From CAWBAT01 sp046331665 (lineage in GTDB: Bacteria; Acidobacteriota; Terriglobia; Versatilivoradales; Versatilivoraceae), in assembly GCA_046331665.1 (NCBI GenBank), contig JAXLQK010000021.1, positions 1-64,000 of the forward strand: a stretch of 64,000 nt of DNA, given 5' to 3'. Position 1 is the first letter of the stretch. The number at the start of each line of letters is the position of its first letter. Both the position numbers and the translations under genes were made by a program. The notes under the pieces were generated by a model. It saw only the letters and a list, made by a program, of their open reading frames with translations. It was not told where the DNA came from and searched no databases. This document shows, piece by piece, positions 36,101 to 44,722 of the stretch.

Positions 36101-36969
36101 AGATTCCGTGGGGTCGTGGCGGCATAAAATCCACGAGCATCCAAGGACGTGTTGCGGAAGTATTCGTACACGCTACCATGAATCCCATTATTTCCACTCT
36201 TCAGAGTGAAGTTGGTAATTCCCAATCCGGTCTGACCGAATTCTGCGGGCGGAAGCAAGGTCATCACGTTGTATTCGCCGACCACGTCCGGCGGAAAAGG
36301 CAGCTGCGTAAAACTACCCGATAATGCATAGCCTTGACCGATGACGGCTCCTTCAAGCAACCACTCAATGGTGCCGCTCATACTGCCGTTGACTGTCGTA
36401 TTCAACTGGCGGCCGCCGCCGCTATAAGTACCATAGGCCGTTCCACGACTGGTCACACCAGGAACAAGCGAGACAAAGAAGGCAGGATTTCGGACTTCCT
36501 GAACTCCGACCAAAGGCAGATCAAGAACCTGTTTCCCTGAAATAATGACGCCGCGTTCGGAACTGTCGGACTGAACTTGAACCGCTTGCGCGGAAACTTC
36601 TACCGACTCACTCACCTGGCCCACTTCGAGATGGACATCAATGTGAGTAATCTGGGCAATGTTCACTACGACGCCCTTCTGGACAAATTTCTTGAAGCCC
36701 TGTTGTTCGCAGGTCACCTGGTAAGTCCCCACTTGCAGGAGAGGAACTGTATAGGTCCCTCCAGTTCCGCTGGTAGCAGTGGTGCTCACGTTCGTTCCAG
36801 TGTTCGTGGCAGTGATGCTTGCCCCAACGATGACACCACCGGAAGGATCACTCACTGTTCCCGTGATAGACCCGCGGTTTGTCTGCGCTTGGAGAGGATT
36901 AACCATAAAGCTAATGGTTAATACCAACAAACCAATCCCTACCCACCTAATCTCTCTACACCTCAACAT
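33190..36969 (-). CDS. Oar-like TonB-dependent receptor with carboxypeptidase-regulatory domain, copy 2
   Basis: 1259 residues. Signal peptide (LLVLTISFMVNPLQAQ), CarboxypepD_reg-like domain at ~33-115 (GTVSDPSGGVIVGASITAT, VPLLQVGTYQVTCEQQ), plug-like segment (VSAQAVQVQSDSSERGVIIS, NFTLKSGNNGIHGSVYE), then a beta-barrel ending REIQFGLKINY. The layout and many phrases match copy 1 (DKTFFYGWYNGFR, AISYQYELPFGAGKKWANKG), so the pair are paralogues of different ligand-facing loops. It is an outer-membrane protein; the substrate is unknown. AAAGGAG-type sequence precedes the ATG. Confidence 0.92.
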   Translation of the reverse strand: MLRCREIRWVGIGLLVLTISFMVNPLQAQTNRGSITGTVSDPSGGVIVGASITATNTGTNVSTTATSGTGGTYTVPLLQVGTYQVTCEQQGFKKFVQKGVVVNIAQITHIDVHLEVGQVSESVEVSAQAVQVQSDSSERGVIISGKQVLDLPLVGVQEVRNPAFFVSLVPGVTSRGTAYGTYSGGGRQLNTTVNGSMSGTIEWLLEGAVIGQGYALSGSFTQLPFPPDVVGEYNVMTLLPPAEFGQTGLGITNFTLKSGNNGIHGSVYEYFRNTSLDARGFYAATTPRNLQNEFGATVGGPIRKDKTFFYGWYNGFRDIKAPGGNTVDTLPTTAMKNGDESNILGGQVGTDALGRPVYSNEIYDPATTRLVAAGATDPATGLVNNSGAAAWMRDGFGFDPKTGLAIPGQANVIPSSRIDPVAKNMFSYFPNLGPCGSCRYGYLQNWSGGAYTASDTINNWGVKIDEVFSQRNRMYGSYIWKHEYIPSGSKYPDPIGEGAYTQNGWYIFRLSEDFFIKPNVVNHATFGYNRNTGASLPTAGFGWPATLGYSGVPQSGPGSVFPEMDIGGLGNTYARQGVSRGANNNFSIEDNLTWIKGKHTIKGGFSYMKLQVNQLGTSYSASYNTYNAGPTGLMDAKFFNAGCAIGDPCTGAGIGSFLLGLPTSGTVGITATEVADRMGRYASYIQDDWKVSSKLTLNMGLRWDWFLPTVDAHNQKSWIDPFVIQPGINIPGSVVFASDARRAPSTTYMNNFGPRFGFAYSVNPKTVVRGGFGILYTAGGAQRSLASSWEQLGYNGSQGCNQSSLGGFSGAVSCNPPGHPDVHMTLATGWPAQYFGPVGTLTPDAANGAGWPTWGPWPNDRKPPSIETASFSIQRQLPGQILLDVGYVWTKGTHLSSRLMNSNVTPSSYMSLGADLFKNIADPTIQAMPIVQKMPIDPATGNHTPFAGFEQLWGAGAQLGQALRPMPQYRNDSVQGLAQLRDMAEQEGMSTYNALQIQARKNYSYGLTFLVSYTWSKTLTNAGSLYNEFSGFTQDFYNAAGERALSLNDYPSNLAISYQYELPFGAGKKWANKGGVSNKVVGGWSIAGFQSYRSGAPHVVTSAGNSLNPYMSDNSFTTRASRVPGVEKYSAAWLNGTWDPNGVGALGQRYNVDGWTNPAPYTYGTTSQTDGDIRELPFYNEDISIIKRTSINERVSIEFRADFLNAFNRVLLGFDQGGDQYGQAIVGGGIGGGVNGSFGRVANQTNAPREIQFGLKINY

Positions 36970-37631
36970 GCCTTTCTCCTTTCAGAGCTTCCTTCTACTT
37001 TGGGGTTAAACGATAACTTGTTAGAATTCCGTAAACTGCAACCATTTTCACTGGGATCTTTCGCTAACTTTCGGTAGGCCATCAAATTTCTTATTAATCG
37101 CCTGATCGAATACAAACTTTACAGAATTGAACTCGACAGGCCTCACCTTCCAAATCTTTGTCACATTAGTGTAAATGCTCTGCAATTTTAAAACCAAGCC
37201 GGTGCTCAGTTCGCAAAATACATGATAACTTAAATAAAAATAACAACTTAATTAAAATTCTGCTAGTTAGTATTCCGACAAATTCAACGGCAACCTGTCA
37301 AAAATCTATACGAAGTATCGAATATCGATACGAAATTTCGTTTTTCCTTAGGGTGTTAATCTTCCAAAACCCTAATGAATTCGGTTCATTCGATGCCCTG
37401 TGGAAGTGTGCAATGAATCAAGTAAACAAATGGCAAACCAACACTCAATTTAAGTAATGAGAGGCCTGCTTTGCATTAATTATCACGGAAACGTCACAAA
37501 CAGGGCGAAACATAAGCTTATTCGTCACCTCTTGTCAATCTATTTTCCGCTTCCTTATATTCATTGTTCGGCCAGCAAATCCCGCCATTCTTTTCTACCT
37601 CCTTCCGGCTCCTTCCGGGAAATTAAGCCGG
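36970..37631. other. A/T-rich upstream region of receptor copy 2
   Basis: No gene seen. It includes the presumed receptor promoter on the minus strand and a cluster of inverted and direct repeats at 37308-37340, listed separately. Confidence 0.5.
37308..37340. promoter_or_regulatory. Operator-like repeat cluster
   Basis: ATACGAA occurs at 37308-37314 and 37328-37334, 20 bases apart, or two helical turns. Between and after them are the perfect inverted repeat TATCGA-ATA-TCGATA (37316-37330) and the palindrome CGAAATTTCG (37331-37340). It lies about 340 bases upstream of the receptor start, so it is a possible regulator site. Confidence 0.35.
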
Positions 37632-37838
37632 TCAGCACTCCTGCGAGGCGGCGTTTTCATGCTTGAACTCAATTCCCGCTTCTCGTGTGACATGAAGAAA
37701 AGCTACATCCAGCTTTTCTTCTTGTGCCGCGTTGATAACAGGGGCCACTCCCCAGGAATAAAGGGCGCATAGGAATACGCCCAAAAGGAAAGCGGCGAGG
37801 TTCACTGGGACTAAAAGCAGCCTAAATACTCTTATCAT
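37632..37838 (-). pseudogene. Truncated CRTAC1-like gene (N-terminal remnant)
   Basis: From an ATG at 37838 the frame gives a transmembrane/signal segment (LLLVPVNLAAFLLGVFLC) and then FLHVTREAGIEFKHENAAS, the exact beginning of CRTAC1/ASPIC-UnbV proteins. It stops two codons later. The FG-GAP repeats that should follow are not found in the next 600 bases in any frame. An intact relative starts 300 bases away on the other strand. Confidence 0.7.
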
Positions 37839-38062
37839 TAGAGGAAAGGAAAAAAATTGAGGCAGGCCTTGATCCAAAAAATAATCCGAGAAGAATAGTT
37901 GGGAATTTAGCAGGAACTGTCTGAGCATACAACCGCGAGGGCCAGAACTCAGACTGAATGTCCTGCAGCCGTGATGATGATTTATCTTTGCTTGCGCATT
38001 TCCGCTTTGCTCGTCGCGCGAGCCATCAGCTAAGTCAAAGGGAAGGAACTTCTCTCTGTCCC

Positions 38063-38089
38063 TTGTGCAAAGATGGGTTAATGTATACT
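38063..38089 (+). promoter_or_regulatory. Candidate promoter of the CRTAC1-like gene
   Basis: A good -10 hexamer TATACT (38084-38089) and a weak -35 TTGTGC with a short 15-base spacer, about 42 bases before the ATG. Support is modest because of the spacing. Confidence 0.3.
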
Positions 38090-38130
38090 AAGCTGGCGTG
38101 AAAGCTTAATTTGGAATTTATAAAATCACT

Positions 38131-39822
38131 ATGAATCGTATAGTCCTTTTGTTGTCGTTCGTTCTGCTATCCATTGCTCCTCAAGTACGGCCCTCAAACC
38201 CGGAAAGTAAGCCCAGTCTAATCAGTCTTCAAGACGTAGGCGAAGCCGCCGGGATCCTCGCCAAAATGCGTTGCGGAGCACCAGACAAACCATGGATCAT
38301 GGACGCTAACGGCAGCGGTGCGGCCTGGTTGGATTATGACAATGACGGTTGGATGGATTTGCTAATCGTCAATGGTTCAAATTTGGCGGAATTACGCAAA
38401 ATCCTATCAGGCTCTCCCCCCCAACCTCAAAATGAGGGGGTCTATCTTTATCACAATCTCGGGAACGGCCATTTCCAGGATGTCACTGACAAGTCTGGGC
38501 TCTTTAACCCGTATTGGGGAACTGGAGCCAATGCCTCCGATTTCGACAATGATGGCTTCACAGATATTTTGATCACCGCCATTGGCGTAGATTTGCTCTT
38601 CAGAAACAATCATGATGGGACTTTTTCAGAAATCGGGAAGAAGGTTGGACTGAAACAGGAAATCGCCTGGCATACCGGCAGTGCCTTTGGTGATTATGAT
38701 GGTGACGGGAAACTCGATCTTTACATTGCCGGGTATGTCAACATCAAGGCGCTCCCCTTGGGTTCGGCTCCTCCCGTTTGCAGGTACAACGGGATCACCG
38801 GATTCTGCGGGCCGCGAGGGCTAAGAGGAGAAGCTGACATTCTCTATCACAACAATGGAGACGGGACATTCAAAGATGTCACTCAAGAAGCCGGGGTGGC
38901 AGATTTCGCCCAATATTATGGCTTCGCCGTGGTAGCGGATGACTTCAACGGGGATGGCAAGTTGGACTTCTTTGTCGCGAACGATTCCTGCCCGAATTAC
39001 CTTTATCTCAATCAAGGGAATGGGACCTTTAAAGAAGCTGCGATGGCTAGTGGGGTGGCCGTTAACGCTGATGGCCGGGCTCAGACCAATATGGGGGCCG
39101 CGGTCGGTGACTATGACAATGACGGGAAAATCGACCTGCTGATCACCACATTTTCGGAGGACTATTATCCGCTTTACCATCAAAAGACTCCTGGCTTATA
39201 CGAGGATGTGGCGCTGGACGCCGGCCTTCGGCAGATAACACTTGCCCTCCTGGGATGGGGGTGCGGTTTTACAGATCTCGATAACGATGGCGATAAAGAT
39301 ATTTGGACGGCCAACGGGCATGTCTACCCAAATGCGAACCAGCTCAAGAGCACCAGCTATTTGCAAACCATCGCCATTTTCGAAAACCGGAAGGCCAAGT
39401 TTTACCCGACAGCAGATCCTTTGGGAAGTTCGTACCATAGCTCTTACCGAAGTGGCGCCTCGGGGGATTTTGATAATGACGGGAAAGTGGATTTGGTGGT
39501 GCTCCCTATTGAAGGACGCCCCATCCTCCTGAAGAATAAAGCAGCCGATGATTCCTCTTGGATTTCGCTAAAGTTATCAGGCAAGGGCTGTAATCGTGAC
39601 GCCATTGGTTCGAAAATTGAATTGGAAAATTGTGGCCAAAAGCAGATGGATACTTTAAGAAATGGGGGGAGTTATATTTCTAGGAATGATCCCCGTGTCC
39701 ATTTCGGGTTGGGAAACTGCACGACGGTGGACCGGATCATCATCACCTGGCCTTGCGGGAAAGTTCAAGAACTGAAAAATCTAAAACCCAATCAATATTT
39801 GTCTGTTCAAGAACCGGACTAA
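38131..39822 (+). CDS. CRTAC1-like FG-GAP / ASPIC-UnbV secreted protein
   Basis: 563 residues. Signal peptide (NRIVLLLSFVLLSIAPQ). Calcium-loop repeats: WLDYDNDGWMDLLIVNGS, ASDFDNDGFTDILITAIG, FGDYDGDGKLDLYIAGY, ADDFNGDGKLDFFVANDS, VGDYDNDGKIDLLITTFS, FTDLDNDGDKDIWTANGH and SGDFDNDGKVDLVVLP. The C-terminal ASPIC/UnbV domain has CNRDAIGSKIELENCG, YISRNDPRVHFGLGN and ITWPCGKVQELKN. It is an exported beta-propeller of unknown ligand. A TPR gene follows 114 bases later on the same strand, the same association seen at 8.6-11.8 kb. Confidence 0.9.
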   Translation: MNRIVLLLSFVLLSIAPQVRPSNPESKPSLISLQDVGEAAGILAKMRCGAPDKPWIMDANGSGAAWLDYDNDGWMDLLIVNGSNLAELRKILSGSPPQPQNEGVYLYHNLGNGHFQDVTDKSGLFNPYWGTGANASDFDNDGFTDILITAIGVDLLFRNNHDGTFSEIGKKVGLKQEIAWHTGSAFGDYDGDGKLDLYIAGYVNIKALPLGSAPPVCRYNGITGFCGPRGLRGEADILYHNNGDGTFKDVTQEAGVADFAQYYGFAVVADDFNGDGKLDFFVANDSCPNYLYLNQGNGTFKEAAMASGVAVNADGRAQTNMGAAVGDYDNDGKIDLLITTFSEDYYPLYHQKTPGLYEDVALDAGLRQITLALLGWGCGFTDLDNDGDKDIWTANGHVYPNANQLKSTSYLQTIAIFENRKAKFYPTADPLGSSYHSSYRSGASGDFDNDGKVDLVVLPIEGRPILLKNKAADDSSWISLKLSGKGCNRDAIGSKIELENCGQKQMDTLRNGGSYISRNDPRVHFGLGNCTTVDRIIITWPCGKVQELKNLKPNQYLSVQEPD

Positions 39823-39936
39823 GGACCGTTCAATGATTTCGTTGACTTACTCCAGACCGCGGCGTATTGGCATCGTCGGGAGGGCCGACAAACACCGTGG
39901 TATCTTCCAGCCATTCAGGGATGGAATTCCCAAGTC

Positions 39937-41391
39937 ATGATCAGAAGAGAGCGGGCCATTGTTGTCATTATGTTTCTCCTTTTATCCAGCCTGACTGCGT
40001 GGCCACAACAATCAAGGAAAGACTGGGAAGCTCTTAACAAGGAGCTAATGACACTCTACCAAAAAGGAGATTATGACCAGGCGGTAGTCATTGCAAACCA
40101 AGCGCTGGAAGTCGCGGAGAAAGACCACGGGAAAGATCATCCCACCGTCGCCACAAGTTTGAATAATCTCGCGATGCTTTACCTGTCGCTCGCAAAGTAT
40201 AGCGAAGCCGAACCTTTGTTCAAGCGCTCCTTGGCCATCACAGAGAAGTCCTTTGGTCCAAATCATCCCAATGTCGCCACTTGTTTGAATAACCTCGCCA
40301 TGTTTTATGCCTCACAAGGTCAATCCGCCCAAGCTGAACCACTTTTTAAACGTTCGCTGGCAATTACAGAGAAGGCCTTTGGCCCAGACCATCCCGAATT
40401 GACCTCAAGCTTGAATGGTCTTGCGGGGGTTTATCAGTCACAAGGCCAAATCGCACAGGCCGAACAGTTGTATAAACGCTCATTGTCGATCACAGAAAAA
40501 GCCCTCGGCCCGAATCATCCCGAGGTGGCTGCCACCTTGACCAACCTGGCAACCTTATATCAACTGCAGGGCCGCTATGAGCAGGCTGAGCCTCTCTTCA
40601 AACGCTCCCTGGACATTACGGAGAAGGCTTTTGGCCCCGATCATCTTGAAGTGGCCTCGAGCTTGAATACCCTGGCAAAGTTCTATCACTTACAAGGCCA
40701 AATTGCACAGGCCGAACCTCTCTACGTTCGCTCCCTGGCCATCACCGAGAGGACGCTGGGGCCGGACCACCAGGATGTCGCCACCTGTCTTAACAATCTT
40801 GCTGCCCTTTACCACAGCCAGGGCAAATTCGCTGAAGCAGAACCACTTTTTAAACGCGCACTGTCCATTACCGAAAAGGTTCTTGGCCCGGACCACCCCG
40901 ATGTGGCTATCTGCCTGAACAACCTGGCAGCGCTTCAGAGAAACCAATATCGATATACCCAAGCCGAGCCGCTTTTCAAGCGCGCGCTGGCCATTGACGA
41001 AAAGGCGTTTGGTCCCCATCACATCAGCGTAGCGATCGACTTGAATAATCTTGCAGACTTATACCAATCTCAGAGCCAATACCTGCAGGCTGAACCGCTT
41101 TACCAGCGCTCCCTCACCATCAAAGAAGAGGTTTATGGTCCAAATCATCCCGAGGTGGCCACCAGTTTGAACAATCTCGCGTCGCTATATCAGCTGCAGG
41201 GCCAGTACGAGAAGGCGGAACCGCTTTTCAAGCGCTCCCTTGAGATCCGAGAAAAAACCCTTGGCCCGAATGATCTTGAAGTGGCCACAAGTCTTGAGAA
41301 CATTGCTTTGCTGTACCGGCTGACCAATCGCACCAAAGAAGCTGATTTGCTGGATAAGCGGGCTGGGGAAATCAGATCTGCCAAGAAATGA
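39937..41391 (+). CDS. Kinesin-light-chain-type TPR protein, exported
   Basis: 484 residues. Signal peptide (AIVVIMFLLLSSLTAWPQ). From residue ~40 there are ten nearly identical 42-residue TPR_10/TPR_12 units with the pattern LNNLA-LY-QGxY-xAEPLFKRSL and ITEKAFGPDHP (e.g. KSFGPNHPNVATCLNNLA). The high identity between units implies recent internal duplication. Such arrays are protein-binding scaffolds and no catalytic domain is present. It is a likely partner of the CRTAC1-like gene upstream. Confidence 0.88.
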   Translation: MIRRERAIVVIMFLLLSSLTAWPQQSRKDWEALNKELMTLYQKGDYDQAVVIANQALEVAEKDHGKDHPTVATSLNNLAMLYLSLAKYSEAEPLFKRSLAITEKSFGPNHPNVATCLNNLAMFYASQGQSAQAEPLFKRSLAITEKAFGPDHPELTSSLNGLAGVYQSQGQIAQAEQLYKRSLSITEKALGPNHPEVAATLTNLATLYQLQGRYEQAEPLFKRSLDITEKAFGPDHLEVASSLNTLAKFYHLQGQIAQAEPLYVRSLAITERTLGPDHQDVATCLNNLAALYHSQGKFAEAEPLFKRALSITEKVLGPDHPDVAICLNNLAALQRNQYRYTQAEPLFKRALAIDEKAFGPHHISVAIDLNNLADLYQSQSQYLQAEPLYQRSLTIKEEVYGPNHPEVATSLNNLASLYQLQGQYEKAEPLFKRSLEIREKTLGPNDLEVATSLENIALLYRLTNRTKEADLLDKRAGEIRSAKK

Positions 41392-41474
41392 AAAATGGCA
41401 GACTGAGTGAGATTTTTCAATCCCGGTGATTCTCCTAGAGACTTCCTCCCCGAAAACTGCACCCTAGGCCACCT

Positions 41475-44330
41475 TCAATCTGATTTGTCCCCCTCCACCA
41501 GGAGGGGTTCGGTGCATTGATTTACCAACCCAAGAATGGATTGATATTCGACCCCGCTATGCAGAGATAGCCCAATCTCACAAGTCCTGCTGGTCGAGTA
41601 ACCGGAAGAGCAATTCTGCGGAAGAGATTCTTTCAAGGAACTCAGCGCGGAGGCCGTGAGTTCAGGGGTACTGAAACCTCGGTCCCCCGCGAAGCCGCAA
41701 CACCCGACGGAATACGGGAGGACGACTTTCTCGGCACACAATTCGGCCAGCTCGCGACATTTTTCTTCAAGACCCATCTTGCGGGAGCTACAGGTGACGT
41801 GCATAGCCACCGTGCCGGAAATTTTTTTGAAGGTCAGGCGCGCGGCAAGAAACCTCAAAACAAATTCCACGGGTTCGTACACCTCAAGTTCTTTTTCCCC
41901 CAACGCCATCTCTTTCAACCGGTAGAGGCAAGGGCTGGTATCGAAGAGAATTGGGTAACGACCCCCTGCCGAAGCTTCCTGCAGCGAAGTGATCAATTCC
42001 TGTGCTTTCTCGTCCCCTTGCTTGATGAAGCCCTTGCTCGCAAACGGCATCCCACAACAGAGTCCAGCCAGGCCGGAAGGATAGATCACCTCGTAACCCG
42101 CTTTGCGCAATAATGCATCGGTCCTGCGATTCTGGGACTCCGACTCTTGACTGGAGCGGCACAACCCCATTGTCCGGCTGATGCAACTGGGAAAATAAAC
42201 GACCTTTAAAGGATTGTCTGAATTCGGCACAGCCGGGCGCATTGGCCCAGCAGCGCGCGGTAGGTATGAATTCCAGCTCGGCAGGCGGTTCCCGGAAATT
42301 TTCCGAAGAGCAGAGGTCAGACGCTCCATGAAGGGTGTCCCGAGCAAGACATGCACCATATCTACCAGATTTAAGATCTGGCGAATTCCGAAAACGACCG
42401 TCCCCATGTGTTTCGCGAGTAGGGTTGCCAGATGTTCTGACAGGTTCGAGTGGTCTACCGCCCTGAGGGCCTTGATCAATTTCCCTGTATCGATATCGAC
42501 AGGACAACTCGTGGCGCAGAGTCCATCCGTGGCACAAGTCTGTTCTCCCTGATAGGCGAACCCCTTTTTCAAAGCCGCCAGTCGCACTTGGTCGTTTCCA
42601 GCACTTTCTAATTGGGAAATTTCGCGCCAGAGGACGATGCGCTGGCGGGGCGTCAAACTTAAGTCACGCGAAGGGCAATTCACTTCGCAGAATCCGCATT
42701 CAATGCAGCGGTCCACGATCGGATGGGCTTTCGGGAGCGGTTTCAGGTCTTTAACATGAGCAAGGGGGTCTGCATTAAGGATGACACCAGGATTCAGCAG
42801 ATTCTCCGGATCAAAGATTTGCTTAATCTCTTTCATCAACTCATAAGCTTCCCTGCCCCATTCGAGTTCTACAAAAGGAGCCATGTTTCGTCCTGTCCCG
42901 TGTTCTGCTTTGAGTGAGCCATCGTAACGGTCAACGACCATCACCGTAAGGTCATCCAGAAATTTCTGGTAACGGCTGACTTCTTCCGGGCGATTGAAGT
43001 CCTGCGTAAACACGAAGTGCAGATTACCTTCCAGCGCATGACCGAAGATAATTGCTTGTGAATATTCATGTTTATTAAAGAGAGCCTGCAAATCCAAGGT
43101 GGCTTCCGCAAGGCGTTCGATGGGAAACGCCACGTCTTCGATGATGACCGTGGTCCCAATTTCTCGAATAGCCCCCACGGATGGGAAGAGCCCCTTGCGT
43201 ATGTTCCAAAGCTCGGTGTATTTCTTCTTGTCCTGGGTAAACTCAACGGGAAGTAATGTAGGAAGGTGTGAAATTCCTTGGCGAATTGCCTCTACTTGCA
43301 TCCCGATGACAGGGGAGCTTTGGGCACGGGTTTCTACCAACAGTGCGGCCGCCGCCTCTTCCAGCTTCTTTAGATAAGCCGGCATTCCCGGCCTCCCTTC
43401 TATCGAGCGCAAGCTCGCGCGGTCCATGATTTCAACGGCTGCCACGGGAAGGTTCCGCAGTTCAGTCGCTGCCTCGCATGCTGTCCTTACATCTGGAAAC
43501 AAGATGAGACTTGTCGCTTTATAAGGATGGTCTGGCACCGTCCGGTAGGTGATTTCAGAGATGAAGGCCAGCGTCCCCTCCGACCCTATTAGCAGATGCT
43601 CAATAACATCAATCGGATCGGAGAAATCGACCAGAGCATTGAGGCTGTAGCCGGTCGTATTCTTCATCTTATATTTGCGGCGTATTCGCTCAGCCAACGG
43701 GGTGTTCGATTGGGTCTGATTTACGAGCTGCTGGATGCGACGCAGGATGTCAGGGTGAGTCTCAGCAAAATGTTTTCGGCTTTCAGGATCTCCAGTGTCG
43801 AGGATCGCTCCATCCAAGAAGACAAGCCGCATGGACTCCAGCGTGTGGTAGCTATTTTGCGCTGTGCCACAACACATGCCGCTCGAATTATTTGCCGCGA
43901 TTCCGCCGATCATGGCGGAATTAATCGAGGCCGGATCCGGGCCAATCTTGCGCCGAAAAGGGAGCAAACGGAGATTGGCGTGAGACCCAATGACACCAGG
44001 CTGTAACCTGATTTTCTCCCCGTCTTTGCTGATTGAAATCGCTTTCCAACGGGTTCCGAGCATCACCAGCACCGAGTCACTGATGGATTGACCCGATAAG
44101 CTCGTGCCGCCAGCCCGAAAGGTGCTTGGGATCTTCATGGATCGGCAAAGCTTGAGGACAGTGACGATCTCCTCTTCGGATTCCACTTTAACCACAAGCT
44201 TGGGAACGAGCCTGTAGAAACTGGCATCGGTTCCATAAGCCAGGGTACGCAGAGGATCATGGATCAGTCGCTGTGGTGGGATCACGCGGCCGAGTGCTCG
44301 ATAAAATTCCAGATACTTACCAGTCAGCAT
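41475..44330 (-). CDS. FAD- and Fe-S-containing 2-hydroxyacid oxidoreductase (GlcD/GlcF or D-lactate dehydrogenase fusion)
   Basis: 951 residues in one chain. N-terminal FAD_binding_4 domain with the PP-loop region FRAGGTSLSGQSISDSVLV (about 93-111) and NNSSGMCCGTAQNSY. An FAD-linked oxidase C-terminal domain follows, with IFGHALEGNLHFVFTQDF and LKAEHGTGRNMAPFV. Then two 4Fe-4S motifs: CIECGFCEVNCP and the divergent CATDGLCATSCP. CCG domains end it (VYFPSCISRTMG, GLAGLCCGMPF, VGCCGFAGDRGF). It is a membrane-associated flavoenzyme that oxidises D-lactate, glycolate or a related 2-hydroxyacid and passes electrons to quinone. It is transcribed alone and diverges from the PSCyt gene. Confidence 0.9.
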   Translation of the reverse strand: MLTGKYLEFYRALGRVIPPQRLIHDPLRTLAYGTDASFYRLVPKLVVKVESEEEIVTVLKLCRSMKIPSTFRAGGTSLSGQSISDSVLVMLGTRWKAISISKDGEKIRLQPGVIGSHANLRLLPFRRKIGPDPASINSAMIGGIAANNSSGMCCGTAQNSYHTLESMRLVFLDGAILDTGDPESRKHFAETHPDILRRIQQLVNQTQSNTPLAERIRRKYKMKNTTGYSLNALVDFSDPIDVIEHLLIGSEGTLAFISEITYRTVPDHPYKATSLILFPDVRTACEAATELRNLPVAAVEIMDRASLRSIEGRPGMPAYLKKLEEAAAALLVETRAQSSPVIGMQVEAIRQGISHLPTLLPVEFTQDKKKYTELWNIRKGLFPSVGAIREIGTTVIIEDVAFPIERLAEATLDLQALFNKHEYSQAIIFGHALEGNLHFVFTQDFNRPEEVSRYQKFLDDLTVMVVDRYDGSLKAEHGTGRNMAPFVELEWGREAYELMKEIKQIFDPENLLNPGVILNADPLAHVKDLKPLPKAHPIVDRCIECGFCEVNCPSRDLSLTPRQRIVLWREISQLESAGNDQVRLAALKKGFAYQGEQTCATDGLCATSCPVDIDTGKLIKALRAVDHSNLSEHLATLLAKHMGTVVFGIRQILNLVDMVHVLLGTPFMERLTSALRKISGNRLPSWNSYLPRAAGPMRPAVPNSDNPLKVVYFPSCISRTMGLCRSSQESESQNRRTDALLRKAGYEVIYPSGLAGLCCGMPFASKGFIKQGDEKAQELITSLQEASAGGRYPILFDTSPCLYRLKEMALGEKELEVYEPVEFVLRFLAARLTFKKISGTVAMHVTCSSRKMGLEEKCRELAELCAEKVVLPYSVGCCGFAGDRGFSTPELTASALSSLKESLPQNCSSGYSTSRTCEIGLSLHSGVEYQSILGLVNQCTEPLLVEGDKSD

Positions 44331-44722
44331 GTCGTATTCACAAGGCTGGGCCGGTACCGCTCATCGATAACGACCCTATTGGAGTAAACACCAATCATGC
44401 AATCTACCATCAGTAATCACCTCGTTCAATCGGGAAGGGAGCAGCGCCGCCCAACCCAGGAAATTTCGGGAACACGATTAGGGGAAACGCATGCTTCCAC
44501 GCGGGAACCCGGCTCATCCATTCCATCGTGGAGCTGGCCTCTATTTAAGGCCATGAAACAATTGACGAAGACTGGAACTGGAAGTAAATTAAAATGAAGC
44601 AATATTGATTGGGCGGACCATCTGGAGACCGATTGAATCTCGAGAAAATAAACGTTTGCGTCTCCGGGGGTTTTTTTCTTCTTAGAGTCCAGGTCAGGGA
44701 CTTTTGGTCAGGAGGTTGTGAA
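44331..44722. other. Intergenic region between divergent genes
   Basis: 392 bases with no supported gene. It presumably holds promoters for the flavoenzyme (minus) and the PSCyt gene (plus). The open frame of the PSCyt gene extends to 44609 but without homology. Confidence 0.4.
44711..44716 (+). promoter_or_regulatory. Ribosome-binding site supporting a TTG start
   Basis: GGAGGT six bases before TTG at 44723, in frame with the PSCyt protein and immediately ahead of its signal peptide. The first codon of the open frame (44609) lacks a comparable site. Confidence 0.6.
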
